Shown in pieces: positions 46,749 to 59,980 of a stretch of DNA of 64,000 nucleotides (positions within the stretch are counted from its first letter, which is position 1; the number at the start of each line of letters is the position of its first letter). The notes under the pieces are model-generated. The model saw nothing but the letters and a program-made list of their open reading frames with translations. It was not told the DNA's origin and did not search any database. Source of the stretch: Macrocybe gigantea (Eukaryota > Basidiomycota > Agaricomycetes > Agaricales > Callistosporiaceae); assembly GCA_011319805.1 (NCBI GenBank), contig SJRY01000294.1, positions 124,001-188,000 on the forward strand, in the 5' to 3' direction. The position numbers were made by a program, and so were the translations under genes.

Positions 46749-47898
46749 ATGGCTTTGACCACCAGGTTCTCCACGCACAGACGGACGAGCAGCGTTCAAG
46801 ATGTCGGACAGACGTTGGCGGACCTCGTCACGCAATACGATCCCCGTGTACCCTTCGGGAATTCTGGCGGTGGCGGGGAGAGAAGAGCGACGCCAGTGCC
46901 CAGCGTTGTTGCAGGCCCGAGCGGCGCTGCGGCCAAGCGCTCTCCGTCAGATGAAGAAGTTGCGCTGCGGATGCAGGTGGAGTACATGAAGAATGCGCTT
47001 CAGGCTATCGACGACGAGAGAATGGCTCGGTCGCTTGACGAAGGCGTCGAGGCAAATCATCCGTCTTTGAATATGCTCTCGCGCGCCGATCAACAGAGCA
47101 CCGCTGACATGCTACTTGCCCTCGAGATCCTGTTAGAGGAATCAGAGCCAGGGTGCGTCCTGAGATCCTGTAGTGTTCGCTCACAGCTTTGAACTCGTTC
47201 CCTAGATGCCCAGGAGAAGGCGATGATCTCAATAATGCGCCGGGACCCAGTTGTGGGGAACTAGAGTGTGTGGCGTTCCAGTTGTTTATTTCAAGCGATG
47301 TATTCTTCAGCAGAAGACTGACTTACGCTCTGATAGGCGTCGATGCATCGTGTGCGACGAAGTCATCGGAAGGGCGGCCCACCTGTTTACCCCGTGCGAC
47401 CACACGTTCTGCAGGGCCTGCATGACCGATTTCATGGAGGCGTGCATGAAGGACGAGTCGTTATTCCCTCCCCAATGTTGCAATCACCAGATACCCGCCA
47501 ATGACATTACTCCATTTCTCACTCAGCGGCACCTCGCGTTCTACAATGCCAAGATGGCAGAATTGCAAGTCCCAGCAGAGAATCGGGTGTACTGTCCCAA
47601 TCCCACCTGCTCTGCGTTTATGGGCTCGTCTGCAGAACCCGTGCGAGACTTGCACTGTCGCCAATGCGGAACGGACGTCTGTTCGGGCTGCAAGCTGCTC
47701 GCGCACCCTGGCGAATCGTGCACGGACAACGCCGAGATCATCCAAGTAAGGGAGTACGCCAAGGCTCGGGGATGGCAGACATGCCCCAATTGCAAAGCCA
47801 TCATAGAGCTGACTTCTGGGTGTTACCATATGACCTGTCGATGCCGAACAGAATTTTGTTACCGGTGTGCCATACGGTGGAAGAGGTGCAATTGCTGA
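46749..47898 (+). CDS. RBR-type E3 ubiquitin ligase 1
   Basis: Three exons (46749..47152, 47206..47265, 47337..47898) encode 341 aa with an intact frame. The N-terminus is an acidic helix region (EEVALRMQVEYMKNALQAID) typical of basidiomycete RBR proteins. RING1: CIVCDEVIGRAAHLFTPC then DHTFCRACMTDF and CC. IBR: YCPNPTCSAF, LHCRQCGTDVCSGC, HPGESC. RING2: CPNCKAIIELTSGCYHMTCR with CRTEFCYRC; the catalytic Cys should be the C of HMTC. RBR enzymes move ubiquitin through that Cys as a thioester. The protein stops shortly after RING2 (KRCNC), lacking the tail seen in the copy at 52.7 kb. Confidence 0.88.
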
Positions 47899-49172
47899 AG
47901 GAATTCCGCGGGGATTTGGAACATCACGAGACTCTGGGCCTGATTAGAATGGTGAATTGTAATCGTTCTGATGTGTCATTTGTAAAACGTAGACCTGCTT
48001 GTTGAGCGATGGTCGCCTTTTGCCTGGTGAATGGCCGATATGGAGTGTGAGGTATCACAGGTCCAATCAGAGCGCCTGTTCGTTAACGTTCTGAACCTTT
48101 CTGAAGGAAGGTCGATGCCACCGCCGTATGTTATTTGTCAGTCCCTGATTGTTTGGTTTTATATGTCCTCACTGCCATGTAGCATCGATGTCGTCTGAGG
48201 AAAGAGTGCCGGTATCTCATGCTAAAGATAGCCAGACACAAACATAACGCCGAATGTCAAGAAACGACGAATCCTGTATTGTTTGCATACACGTGAAACG
48301 CTTCGGTGAAACTCTGGCTGATCGGGTCCCTGCCGTCGAGACAGATACCGTCCATACCCCTTGTTGGTACTGTCATCCAGCAATCAAGAAGACGTCGAAT
48401 GTCGGCGATGGGGAAGGTTTCTTTTTCTGTAATGAGATGTCAATTGCCGTGGTAGTGACTGGGCCATTGAGTTGAGTGTTACAGCTCGCAAATGGGCTTA
48501 GAACTCGAAGAGACAGAGATCTGTGATTGATGGAGAAGCAAACGAATTGTTGTTTGGCCTGGCAGAGTGTTGCCAAACTACGCCGTTGACCGAATCCATT
48601 GCCGAAGTTTGATTCAGTTGGCAACCTTACAGGACGATTGCCATGTGGATCCTGATTGACATTGACGTCCACGTCGTGCTCCTCTAGACGCAATGCTGAT
48701 GCTACATTCATGGACATAAAGCGAATTCCGATTCCTCGCGGCCGGGGCTCTCACGGATTTAGTCAGTTGCCACCAGGGTGTTGACTTTCTCAACGTTCAA
48801 AGCTCCGTTCTATGTGGGGGCAGGATTAGTTTCAGCCTTCTGTCGCAGCTTTGACTCCCTCTTTATAAGCCTTCCACTCTTTTCGCCCCTGTCGCTGGCG
48901 ACATTCTTTTTTTTCTAACAGTGAGTGTCTTCCCCGTCATCATACCGGCTACGTATCTGTTCGCATGCCAAGTCAGTGAAGCTGACTTGAAGTCAATTTG
49001 TTCGTTCTCCTTAAGCGCAGTATCATCCGTGATTTGAGATCTTGAGAACTCAGTGGGCCTGTGCCTAACCTATATCTTCCGACTCCTACTCACCTCCAGG
49101 TATCAGTTCATTTTATGCCCACTATTTCTTGCTAGCAAGAGACTTCGAACGAACCCTTGGACTCACTTCACC
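47899..49172. other. Intergenic, no gene seen
   Basis: 1.27 kb. A - strand frame (48373..48717) is open but not convincing; see the rejected list. Confidence 0.4.
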
Positions 49173-50762
49173 ATGGCTCCGTTTGTCGCACCCGTGTCCG
49201 CTGAGTCGCTGCCCTCGGAGTCATTCCCCGTCCCTATCGTCGTCCCATCAAACATCGCGCTCCTGTTGAGTGCTTCGCTTCGTCTTGCTCCACAACTTAT
49301 CTCATCTAGGCGTATCTTGAAGTAATGGTCCCTTAGTGAGTATCCACAGCCGGACTTTTGGATCTCCTTCTCAACAGCCCTGCAGCTGTTGGGCAATCTT
49401 TTCGGTTATGGATTATTCGGAATCCTATGCACACAAGTCTGTGAGTGCCGAGACCTTCCCTCACTCATAAGACAGCGTTATCGCCTCACAGTCATATATT
49501 ATTACCGATATCCCTAAGGATGCAGATGGATAAAAGTATTGGGTAAGCCACGTCATATCAAACTTAGGCTAATACGAACGACCCTTGCGGGTGTCAGTTT
49601 GGGGAATATTCTTCGTCGACATCATCATCACGATTTTCGGAACAGTAGGGGTGTGGGATTCGCTTGCTGCAGGTTGGGGAGATTTGTCAGTCCTGTCTCC
49701 CCTCGATTGGCCCTACATTGTGTTGCCAATCCTTTCTGCTGGAGGTATGATTCAAAGTCCTCCTTTTCGAGACCCATTTTTGATTGAGTGATCTAGTGGC
49801 CTCTGCCGTGCACTTCGCTTTCAGCTACAGGATCTGGCGGTTCCGAAAATCATGATATTACCCGCCCTCATAATGACTGTAAGGCCTATCTCCGCGGGCT
49901 TAATTCGTCGTCATCTCGTTCATATGTCACCAGATTTCTCTAGTTTCTGGGCTATGGCCACGTTCTGCGGCATTCACGTACGGCAGTCTCTTTTGAGTCT
50001 CTAGAGCCTTTGTTGAGAGTTATCCCAAAGAGCATCCAGTTAGGAATCATTAGACTGAATGAGCTCACTCCATTTGTTATGGTATGTCCCAAATATCGCA
50101 GGTAAAAGCATTATATTCAGATTTGCAAAAGGTTGGTTGGGTGGTCTTCTCTTTGCGACGTTCTGATCACGATAGCGATGGTGTCTGCGGTGCGTTGAGC
50201 TTTTATCCTTTTCCTGCTCTGGGACTGATGTATTTAAAGCTTTTCCGAGCTGGTTCCAAGTCTGCCTTCAAAGAGACCAAGAGTTTGACGTCCAAGCTCA
50301 TTCGGTTGACCGTGGAGACCGGTTTGACGACGACGGTCGGAGCTCTTGCGGAGCTTATTCTCTTTGCCATTTTCCCCAACAATAATATGCACTTCCTTCC
50401 GTGAGTCATTGTATCTCTTCGTCCGCCACCATCAGCTGAAGGTTCCTTCAAAGATTCTTTATGTTATCTAAATTGTTCGTGTTTCTGACACTTTATTACT
50501 ACGCTAATCCTCACCCCCCGATAGATACAGCAACACCTTATTGGCGACACTGAACTCGAGGAGCACGTTTGCTCATGGATTGAATTCCACGCAGTCCAAG
50601 ACGCCCTCAGTCAACTTGTGGAGTAACGAAAGACCTGGTCCCGGCGTTCAGGTCACCACGGTGACAGAGCGATACGGAGAGTTCCGCATTGGAGCTGAAA
50701 TGGTCAGTCTACATGACTTGCGACCGAAGAACAAGAGTCTTGACCCGAACGGGACATCTTGA
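49173..50762 (+). CDS. DUF6534-type multi-pass membrane protein
   Basis: Starts MAPFVAPVSAESLPSESF. Later exons give membrane segments in the order of DUF6534 proteins: LLGNLFGYGLFGILCTQVY, then YYRYP..KDADG.KVL, VWGIFFVDIIITIFGTVGVW, LDWPYIVLPILSAG, VASAVHFAFSYRIW, and the family signature SLTSKLIRLTVETGLTTTVG with LAELILFAIFPNNNMHFLP, followed after an intron by YSNTLLATLNSRS. DUF6534 is a very large basidiomycete family of 7-TM-like proteins of unknown role. At least six introns are needed; the second exon needs one added base to stay open. The end at 50762 is the stop after LHDLRPKNKSLDPNG; coding-like sequence stops there. Confidence 0.75.
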
Positions 50763-51366
50763 AATTTATTTGTCATGTTAGAAATCGCCCCGTCGGATCG
50801 GTTCTGCGATCTACGTTGACCAGAAGACTCCAGTTTCAGTCCCGCCTCTCCCCGTTCCCCCGCGGCCAGAGCAGTTCAAAAAGTACGATGAGCCGGATGG
50901 CTTCGTCGATGTTTGAAAGAGTGCTGCGATATATTTATTTCGTTGTACTTTTACGTAGCTTTATGAGCAAAGGGACTTTTGAGGATTGTACGCAGTAATT
51001 TATGTTCCTCAAATAGTATTTCTATGAAGAACGACATGCCTGGGCCCCCCGCCATCGGTTCTGGACATGCCTATGTCCTTTACCGCCTTCCGCCAAAGTG
51101 TTACCTGACCGGACGTCCATATGCAACGACTTCGTGAGCGGAAGGTACTCTGCGGTTATCGTCTAGGCCAGAAGCATACAAGTGGCAGCTAGACGAAGCT
51201 CAGACTCTAGACCTCGCAATCGGATCCCCAGGATGCCATATCCGCAGCACTGATAATCTTCGGCGTCTACTAGGTGAAGGCGGCAAGGAGAGAATAGAAG
51301 GCTTCGAGACTCTTTCTCGGGCAGCCTCGTGTTCCTCTTATAGCTCTACCATCTGTTCAGCACAGA

Positions 51367-52110
51367 ATGAACGTTTCGATTGACGATGATCTGGAAACAT
51401 CGCGCCTCATAGCCCAGCTCATGCTGAAGGACATTGAAGAGTTCGAACGATTCCATAGAGGCAGAGTAACAGGCGGCGCCGTGCCGACTGTCGAAGACAT
51501 ACCATTCAGGTCTCAAGCAGAGGGCTATCGCTTAGCCTCGCAAATCGTTGAGGATCGCGCGCTTGCGAAAAGCATCGATTCCGCGCTCGAGATTGATCAG
51601 CCTCCCCTCGATCATCATCAGCGAGTAGAGCAGGCAGACGACGACGATCGTGAAACTGCGCTGAAGTTGCCCAACGAAATGGCCCTGCCTACTACGAAGA
51701 CCGAACCGCAACCAGCGGTGGAGAGTGTCTCTCTGCCTCCCGAGCCTGAGTTTGTTCATTCTCCATAAACCGTTTCCGCGATACCTGATATTTCACCCTA
51801 TGAAGACATTCACAACCCAAAGCGGAGCGAGGTGGGATAGCTACTAGTACACTGGTGGTGGTTTCTTCGGCCTCGTCTTCCTCGGCTCCGTAAGTTCACA
51901 CCGTTGACTTTTTTTTTTTGGAACCGATAACGTACCAAAAAATGCCCATTCAATACAGCCTCCAATCCGCAATGACCAGCCAATTACGATCGAAGGGACA
52001 ATCCTCGACCAATTTGAATGTTAGGTGAGATAGGCACCAGAGATCACTTCAGAGTAAATGACTGATTCCCATAGTGACGCTCGCGGAGACTCGACCAAAG
52101 ACGAGCTTAT
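51367..52110 (+). pseudogene. Truncated RBR ligase copy
   Basis: The frame 51367..51768 (MNVSIDDDLETSRLIAQLML, then EDRALAKSIDSALEIDQPPL) matches the N-terminal region of the RBR gene at 52715. Downstream it keeps the intron and the first bases of the RING1 exon (GGAGACTCGACCAAAGACGAGC near 52085 against GGAGACTCGATCAAAGAGGGA in the full copy), then similarity ends. So the RING1-IBR-RING2 part is missing. It may still give a short protein with the helix region only. Confidence 0.7.
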
Positions 52111-52714
52111 TTTTCTTCTTTCTTTTCTTCTCCTTTCTCTCTTTATTTGAATCCATGTTTGTGGCATGCCATATCGGTGTGGTCCGTGGTGTGTACGATC
52201 CACCATGCATTATGTACACATTCCCCTGAGACCCAAGCCGGCTCCCGCCCGAAAGCCATGCATTACAAGATGACCGACTGTATTTCTTTGTACTTTTACC
52301 TAGTTGTATGAGCAAAGGGACTTTTTGAGGATTTGAACATACACACTTACCCAAGTTCCTAAAATAGTATTTGCGCAAAGCCCCAGCGCTCTGTCGTTGG
52401 TCAATAGCACACCGACGCCCTCCAGCGCCTTCCACGAAGATGTTGCTTAAGCGGATGTCACTACGCAGCCACTTCGTGAACAGAAGCCACTCTGTATTAA
52501 GCAATCGTCGATTCCAGTTGGCAACTAGACGAAACTCATACTCTAGAATTCTCATTCGGATTCCCAGCGCCGCCACGTCCACAGCACTGATAATCTTTGG
52601 CGCCTACTAAATCCAGAAGTCAAGGGAAAATAAAAGGGCTTCGAGAACTTCGAAGAATCTTCCTCAGGTAGTGGCGCTGTTCTCTTATGACCCAATTTGC
52701 TTGCTCAGCGCAAC

Positions 52715-54176
52715 ATGAACATTCCACAACGCTCAACTGCAACTGACGATGACGCGGAAACTACGCTCCTCATAGCTAAGCTCATGCTGGAGGACATTGA
52801 AGAGGTTAACCAGTCTCGTAAAGGCAAAGCAAGATGGGACGCACCACCGACCGCCGAAGACATAGCGTTCAGGTTTCAAGAGGAGCACTATCGTTCTACC
52901 TTGCAACTTCTTGAGGATCAAGCGCTTGCAAAAAGCATCGACTTTGCGCTCGCGGCGGATGGGCCTCTCCTCGATTATCACCAGCAAGTAGAGCGGGCCG
53001 CGGTAGACGATCATGAAGCTGCGTTGAGGGTATCTAGAGGAATGGCCCTCCCTACGAAGACCGAATCGCAACGAGCGATGGAGAGTATATCTCTCCCTAC
53101 GGAGCCCGAGTTACGCATTCTTCCACGTCTTTTACACATTCGCAACCCAGGGCATCGACGAGTGGAATATCTACACAAAAGGAGGATGGTCCGAGCACGT
53201 CTTCCTCGGCTTCGTAAGTCCACACTATTGATAATGTATGAGAAATATCCGCTTGACGGCCAGGTATAGTCTCCCATCCGCAGTGATGAGTCTTCCGCAA
53301 TCAAATGGACAATTCTCGACGACCTCGATCGTTAGGTAGGATGGGCATTTGAGACCACTTCAGATTGGATGACTGATTCTCATAGTGCCGAGTGCGTCGC
53401 TTGTGGAGACTCGATCAAAGAGGGACTTTTACCACGTTTCAGAGCGCCATGCCAGCATTACTACTGCAAGGGCTGTCTCTCAGATCTGATAGCATCCAGC
53501 ACGCGCGATGAATCGCTCTACCCGCCACGATGCTGCAATCAGCCCTTCTCCTACGTGTCCTTCACGCGCTACATCTCCATCCAACTTCGTGCCATTTTTG
53601 ACAAGAAACGCGTCGAGCTCGATGTGCCCATGATGGACCGCATCTACTGCCCTACGCCGACCTGTTCGACGTTCTTGGGATCCTCAAAGGCCGTCCAGCT
53701 CAGGAACGTGTTCTGCCTCAAATGCAGCGTGTATGTCTGCGTGTCCTGCAAGCAGAAGGCGCACCCCGGAGAGAACTGTGGCGAAAGCGCTTCTATACTA
53801 CAACTGAAGGAGCTGGCACGAGCACGGGGCTGGCAGACCTGTCCAGCGTGCCATGCCATCGTTGAGCTAAACCACGGCTGCTACCACATGACATGCCTGT
53901 GCAAGTCCCAGTTCTGCTACGTCTGTGCTGTGCCATGGAAGAACTGCGAAATGCCCGCAATGGGACGAAGCAAGGCTATACGACACTGCGGTCCGTCGAG
54001 TAGAGCAAGCCCAGGGAAGAGCTCCTGTTGCTCCTGTTGTCTTTCAGGAGCGCGTCCGTCAGATGGCCATCAATCTCCAACAGAATCATAACTGTGTTTC
54101 ACACTCGTGGAAAAGACGCGATGGACGGGCAACCTGCGAAGAATGTCACTATGTTCTACGCGAGTTTATTTTGTAA
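52715..54176 (+). CDS. RBR-type E3 ubiquitin ligase 2
   Basis: MNIPQRSTATDDDAETTLLI begins an acidic helical N-terminus (KLMLEDIEEVNQ, EDQALAKSIDFALAADGPLL). After a Ser-rich linker and a 172-bp intron (53214..53385) come RING1 (AECVACGDSIKEGLLPRF, CQHYYCKGCLSDL), IBR (YCPTPTCSTF, FCLKCSVYVCVSCKQKAHPG) and RING2 (CPACHAIVELNHGCYHMTC, CKSQFCYVCAVPWKNC), then a C-terminal tail with CPQWDEARLYDTAVRRVEQ and a last Cys/His pair region (HNCVSHSW, CEECHYVL). The Cys in HMTC should be catalytic. The frame slips near 53115 (one C restores it) and near 53950 (here one base too many, or two too few). It is a paralogue of the gene at 46749, in a tandem duplication with the truncated copy upstream. Confidence 0.8.
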
Positions 54177-54416
54177 GAAATCTCTTCTCAACATAAAATG
54201 TTATTCGCTCATGGAATTTCAGGTTTGTCGCCGTGTTCGATGAATGCTGTGTCCGCTGTGCTCGTAATCGCCTCCCATGATATCTGGTAAGAGCTTGGAA
54301 CAGGGGATTGAAAGTAGACCTGTGCTACAACTTCTTGAGAAACACAAATTCTTGTTACGATATGACACTTTACACAGCTTTCACAATAATACACAAGTTT
54401 GATTGATTCTTCAAGA

Positions 54417-57400
54417 TTAATCCGCGGGAGTTACGGGTGTAGGCTCTATATTCCAGTAACTCTCTGCGTACTCGTTGATTGCACGGTCTGAGCTGAATTT
54501 GCCCATCTGAGAGGATCATTATCGGCATCGTAATGTGGCAATGGATGCAAATATCTACCTTCGCAGTGGTTCTTATCGATTTCTTTATCCATTCTTCTTT
54601 ATCCGCGTAAGCTGTATCTACCATTGCTAGAGCGGCGATGTCTGCATGCACATTTATCGTGAGCATTCCTACAACCAGGCCTCTCACTGGCAAACGCACA
54701 TGAATCAAAGTCATCCGTAATTAGATAGTAATCCCCTTGTCTGATTGTATTCAACAGCCTGCAGACGTGTGAGGGGCAGCATAAAAGACAGAGAATCCAA
54801 TCTCACGGTTCATAGACCAGGTCATCACCGAACAGCCCGGCGGAAACCTGGTTAAGGACGTGCGCCAGCGCGGGGCACTTCTCTTCTATGGGAACGGGAT
54901 GATACATGTGCTGGTAACGCAGGTCTTCGACAGCTCTGATAGGCATATGATTCTCAGAAGATGTGCATCAGAAATTACGCGAGTGACATACGGAGTAAGG
55001 TGTCCAAAGAAGACTGCTGACAGTTCAAGGCATGATGACCTAGTTAATGCGAAATACACTCACAGACGTTGCTTTCGCCGACCTGTCAAAGAGATAGATA
55101 AGACGTCGGCCAGTGACCACTAGCTGCAGGAAACACACCTCTTCCGCAATCTCAATATTCGCACCATCTTTCAAAATAACGCGTTATAGGATTTGAGACC
55201 CAGCAATAGTACGACCTACCGACGGTGCCGAGGAGCAGCCCCCCGTTGAGGCAGAACTTCATATTGGATGTGCCTGATGCCTCGGTCCCTGCAGTCGAAA
55301 TGTGTTGGCTGATGTCCGAAGCAGGGATCAAAATCTCTGCAAGGGACACGGAATAGTCGGGGAGGAAATAGAGGCTCAGATAATCCTTGGTGTCTGGATC
55401 GGCGTTGATGACTCTAGCAACGTTCACAATGAGACGGATTGTCTGAAAAACGTCAACTTCAGTCTCAACAAATTGACAGATCCACACGCACCAGTTTTGC
55501 AATGTAGTCTAATTAAATTACGTCAATCACTTCCTTGACCTGCTGAAACCTGGGAAGACAGACATACATGCTGGTGCTGCCTTGCCGGCAAAAAACACGA
55601 CCTTCTTGTTCACCTTCTTCCGCTCGGCAGGCGACATGTTTTTCAATATAAGGTACCTCTGGTTCAACATATGAGTGTCAAATCCATGTCAGTCATGAAA
55701 ACGCTTCTAACATGGATGACTCCGAGGATGTTTAAGGTCTGTCGCTGAGGTATAGAATTAGCCGTTGATTCTCAGTCGAGTTTTGAGTCTTGCATGCACG
55801 TACCTTGTACTCGTGAAGACGCTTTTGTTGAATTGAATTCGATGATACCTCAATTCCGTTGCTTACTGAAAAATAAGGTAAGCCGTACCTTGATCTGGAC
55901 ATCAAACATGGCATCCGTATTGACGGTGAAACCAAGCGTATTCAGAACGTGGTGAGCCAGCCTTTCTTTGTTCCTTTGCTTGATTGCTGCCCATTCGCGA
56001 CGGAAGCCTTTATCCTCTGCGAAGGGAAGAAGTCCCTCTAGCTTGGACAAATCTTTGAGCCATACGGCTTTATTGAGTTTTAGCGCCTTTGAAATGAGAT
56101 CGCTGAGTTCGGGATTGCACTGATGCACAATGTTGAATGATGTGGCTGTCTTTACAATGAAACCCAAGCGAACCTGATCTAGCCATCTGCGAGGAGTGAC
56201 TAGTAATCCTTTTTAGGATCATTTATGCTGGAGTTGATGTAGCCACTCACTGCCATTTGTGACGTTCCCAAACCTTGAACAGAATCAAGGATAAATATGC
56301 ATATGGCAATTGACTAGGAGTGGCACGAACTTGCTGATTCCCTCGAACTCTACAAAATCCTTGAATATCATCGTCTGAACCAAATCGCTGTGTAGCTAGA
56401 AATAGGTTTGCTACCGTTAGCGGTGGGCTCGTCATGATTGAGAACCACATACTTCAGCAACACCGTTGACTTTCCGACTACCTGAATAAATGCATTCAAT
56501 GGCATACATTGGTTTCCACATCTGCAGCCTTACCAATGCAGGCGAGGTGAGCCATCCTAACTTGTTTGACTTGCCCCTCTGGCAATTCACCTGTCAGACT
56601 TTTTCTCGCCAGTTTCTTTCTAATAAATACCTTCTATAAGAGACATTCTCGCCAACCTGTCGCGATCACCAGGGAATTTCCGTTCAACGGCTGTGAAGAC
56701 GTTATTAGTGACAATACTCAAGAAACCACGGGAGAGTGGATGAAACTGAACGTACATTGAAGGAAGAATCTTCGAACACGGTGACAGTTGGAAATCATTT
56801 AGAAATCAGGACGCTAATGCAAACTCACAAATTCTAAATATTTGAATAAGAAGGCGAGGAAGTATCAATACAAGAAAATACTCACAATGTCGTAGATAAT
56901 TTGCATATGCCTTGTTAACCATAAACCATAAGTCAACACGAAGCAACAAAGGAGCCTACCTTGGCAATACATGCTCAACCAAAGGCACAGGCCATTTCTC
57001 CAAGGCTTCCTGCAGATCCGAGCGACTTGAATGACAGCTCCTAAGTGACTATCAGAACAGGCACGTACCGGTAGGACAGTGTGATTAGTATAGAAGAATG
57101 TGTTGGTGACAATTTGCCAGGCAGCGTCCCAAGGCAATTCTTCATCGTCAATGAGAACTCTCATAAGCTCGGGAATGGCTAAAGTTGGGTGAGTCTAACC
57201 AATTCCCGTCAATAGCAGCATCAGAAAGTTAACAATGACATCGTACATCGTTCAGCTGGATGGCGACATCTCAAAGAGATATTAGATCATGTAAGCTCGG
57301 ATAAATGAACGAATTCACAATCTGGAAAGTGACCTAGCGGTTTGCCCATATTCTTGAAGCGACGCATGATATCTGCTAGGCTAGCCGCAGTCCAGAAACT

Positions 57401-59128
57401 TAATTTGAAGACAGGCAGGCAGGATTTCAGTATGGAGGGACTGGATAGTCCTATTACGAACGTACTATTGTTGCTTGAGTCGAAGTTCCTTTCCGACTTG
57501 AGAAATTCGAGTTAGGTCGTCGAAAAGAAAGGCAAATAGACCTTACAGGACCTATACGACATGCGAATCAGTCAGACATCACGATGTTGAACCAAGCCAC
57601 GAACGTATGGTCATTAGGGTACAAAACCGAAGTAATCGCCGCAGCACTATTGGACGACTCGACCGCTTTTTCATAGTTTCCGGCTAAAACGCCCGCGGGT
57701 CAGCATTTTCGGCCTAAAAAAGGCGTATTGAAACGCGCCGTTGAAGGAGTTCAGATCGAAACCCCGCTTGGGTCTGCTCTCCCAGAGTCTGAGGTTGTTG
57801 GTGGTTTGCGTCTTGTATCCAGGAATCATGACGTCGTATGCAACAGCGAGGACTTCCTGACCACCAGCCCAAAGGGCGCGTCCGCTACCGTCTTGCGCCC
57901 TCTCGGCGCGACCATAGAATCGGATGTTGTAAGTGACATCCAAACGAGGCAACTTCGTTCACATCGGTTGTTAGAAACGGATTCAGATATGAAGGCTCAT
58001 CCGAGTTACCTCCCAGGGTTCTGATGCTCCAACCACGGATCAGGCGCCTGTCAAACAAAAGATAAGAGCTGGAATGTCCGTGTATGCGCCTCAACTGACC
58101 TCGAGCTGCTCGCCCTCGGGCGAAATCAGCTGCTGGAAGATGCCGTACTGGTATCTCAGCCCATAGCCCCAAACTGGGAGTTCCTTGATAAGAAATGTCA
58201 GGTCATCAGACGCAGATGTCGGCATCAGCACATACCTGAGAAGCAGAAGAGTCGAGATAGCAAGCAGCCAATCGGCCTAGGCCACCATTCCCAAGGGCCG
58301 CGTCGCGCTCTTGTTCGAGGATATCTTCCATGGAGAAGCCGAGACATTTGACTCCTTCTATGTATTTGTCCTTCAAGCCGAGATTAAGGACCTGAAAAGG
58401 GTGTCAAATCTAATGTGAACTCAGAGATGAATACAGAACGTCGACCTACGGCATTGTCCAAAGTACGGCCCATAAGGAACTCGAGAGACAGGTAGTACGC
58501 TCTCTTTGGCGCTTTGCGCGTATATTGCAATTGTGTCTCGTTCCAATTCACCTGTGCACTAGTTAGAGTACTTGATATCGCTGTGACCGAAGATACCGCA
58601 TACAATAAGGTTATCTCGAACGGAAAACGCAGCGGCCTGATAAGCACCAAAGTTGTCTAATGCGATCTTCGTTAGCCATACGCAAGGCTGAATGTGGCAA
58701 ACAAACCAAGGTTGAAGGGCTGTCGAGCGAGAGAAGTCTGAACATGATTGACAAAAGACTTGATGATCGAATCGACATCTGGCCAATCGAACATTGAGCA
58801 CGGGCGTATCAGCGACGACTCGGTTGCATACCAGTGTCGACGCCTCTCATCGCATTCTTCCACGCCTTTTCGTCGCCCTTGGGCCATATCTCCTTGCCAG
58901 AGGTATCCTTCTCGGGCAGATAGCCTGTACATATCCACGATGCTACATCAGACAAGCCAAAGTAGAAGCTTGCACGCAATCCAAGGGATCACCTGTCAGT
59001 GTTCGCACATGGCGCCGAGGACGACCGGTCTGCCAATCGTCTTTGGGTCGATGGTGGATGTCATGGCCGTAAGCGGAAGAGCTGTGCAGCGGAAGAAAGA
59101 GACCCGTCTGGAACGGAGTCGAGGACAA
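54417..59128 (-). CDS. GPH1: Glycogen phosphorylase
   Basis: A many-exon gene (about 15 exons) whose pieces line up along the whole family. N-terminus [15 protein letters not shown], then [181 protein letters not shown], and the pyridoxal-phosphate region [15 protein letters not shown], whose Lys holds PLP. The end is [15 protein letters not shown] and [13 protein letters not shown]. It releases glucose-1-phosphate from glycogen in the cytosol. Expected length near 860 aa. I chose the start at 59128 because its exon splices in phase into the conserved RTLTG segment. Confidence 0.95.
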
Positions 59129-59980
59129 AAAAGGGCGCGGTACTTATACCGCAATCGTACGGCTTGATATCACGGAGAAGCGCGATCGACGTCATAGGGC
59201 TCAGATATGCACGACAACGAATCAATCACCTCTTTATTGCCCAACTAGCGTACCAGCTACCGGCATAGGAACGCCGCAAGCTTGCACTGACTATCGTAAA
59301 GGAATACTCTTTGAACGAGCTTTCGTTGCAACGTGGTGGACTTCCGGCTTCGCATGCATGTTGATCTGTCCAACATTGTTTATTTTCGACGACCCCAAGT
59401 TTGTGCAACAGGGGAAAGCGTTTGAATCTTCTGCAATTCCACCAAATACGAATGTTACAGGCCAAGAACAACCAAATTCCAGCCAAATATGAGCGACGAT
59501 AATATTCAGAAGGAGTAAGACAATAGCCAGACAGATAAAGACACACTGAGAGGTTGATCGAGAGCAAATGTGGAGGAAAGAGACAACGAAGTAAGGTAAG
59601 AAAGAGTGAGGGCAGTGATCATATGGAGACCAAGGGCAGCAAAGAAGAGAAGAATCGAACAACAGCATCCGCAGTCATAAGAAAGAGAGAGGGTGGGTTG
59701 GGTGAGATTGTAGAGACGACTTCCAGTCCGAAAATGATTGTCAGGATATCGAAGGAGACCATATCAAAAGAAAGGAGGAAATTACGGAAAAACGCCATCG
59801 GCTTATAGTCTGACTCGTAGAGGGTATCCAAGTCGGTACCGACTGCTTCAATACCGACGCTTTTCTTCGGGTCTAGATCATGGCGAATTGGCACATCGAC
59901 TCTAGGTTAAAAGTCAGGATGCATGGAGCCGTGAATGAAGACAAACATACCAGGACAAGGTATATACACACATGATGGGA
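59129..59980 (-). other. Intergenic, with a possible small membrane-protein exon
   Basis: Promoter region of the phosphorylase gene. A - strand frame (59619..59894) reads VDVPIRHDLDPKKSVGIEAV then YKPMAFFRNFLLSFDMVSFD and hydrophobic residues, preceded by an AG acceptor-like site, and another hydrophobic frame follows (59291..59600). These could be parts of a small intron-rich membrane protein, but no start, end or full splice model could be built. Confidence 0.25.

Noticed and set aside
48373..48717. Cytochrome P450 heme-loop fragment (FGNGFGQRR) on the - strand
   Set aside because: The invariant Cys is missing, the spacing is wrong and no other P450 block is nearby.
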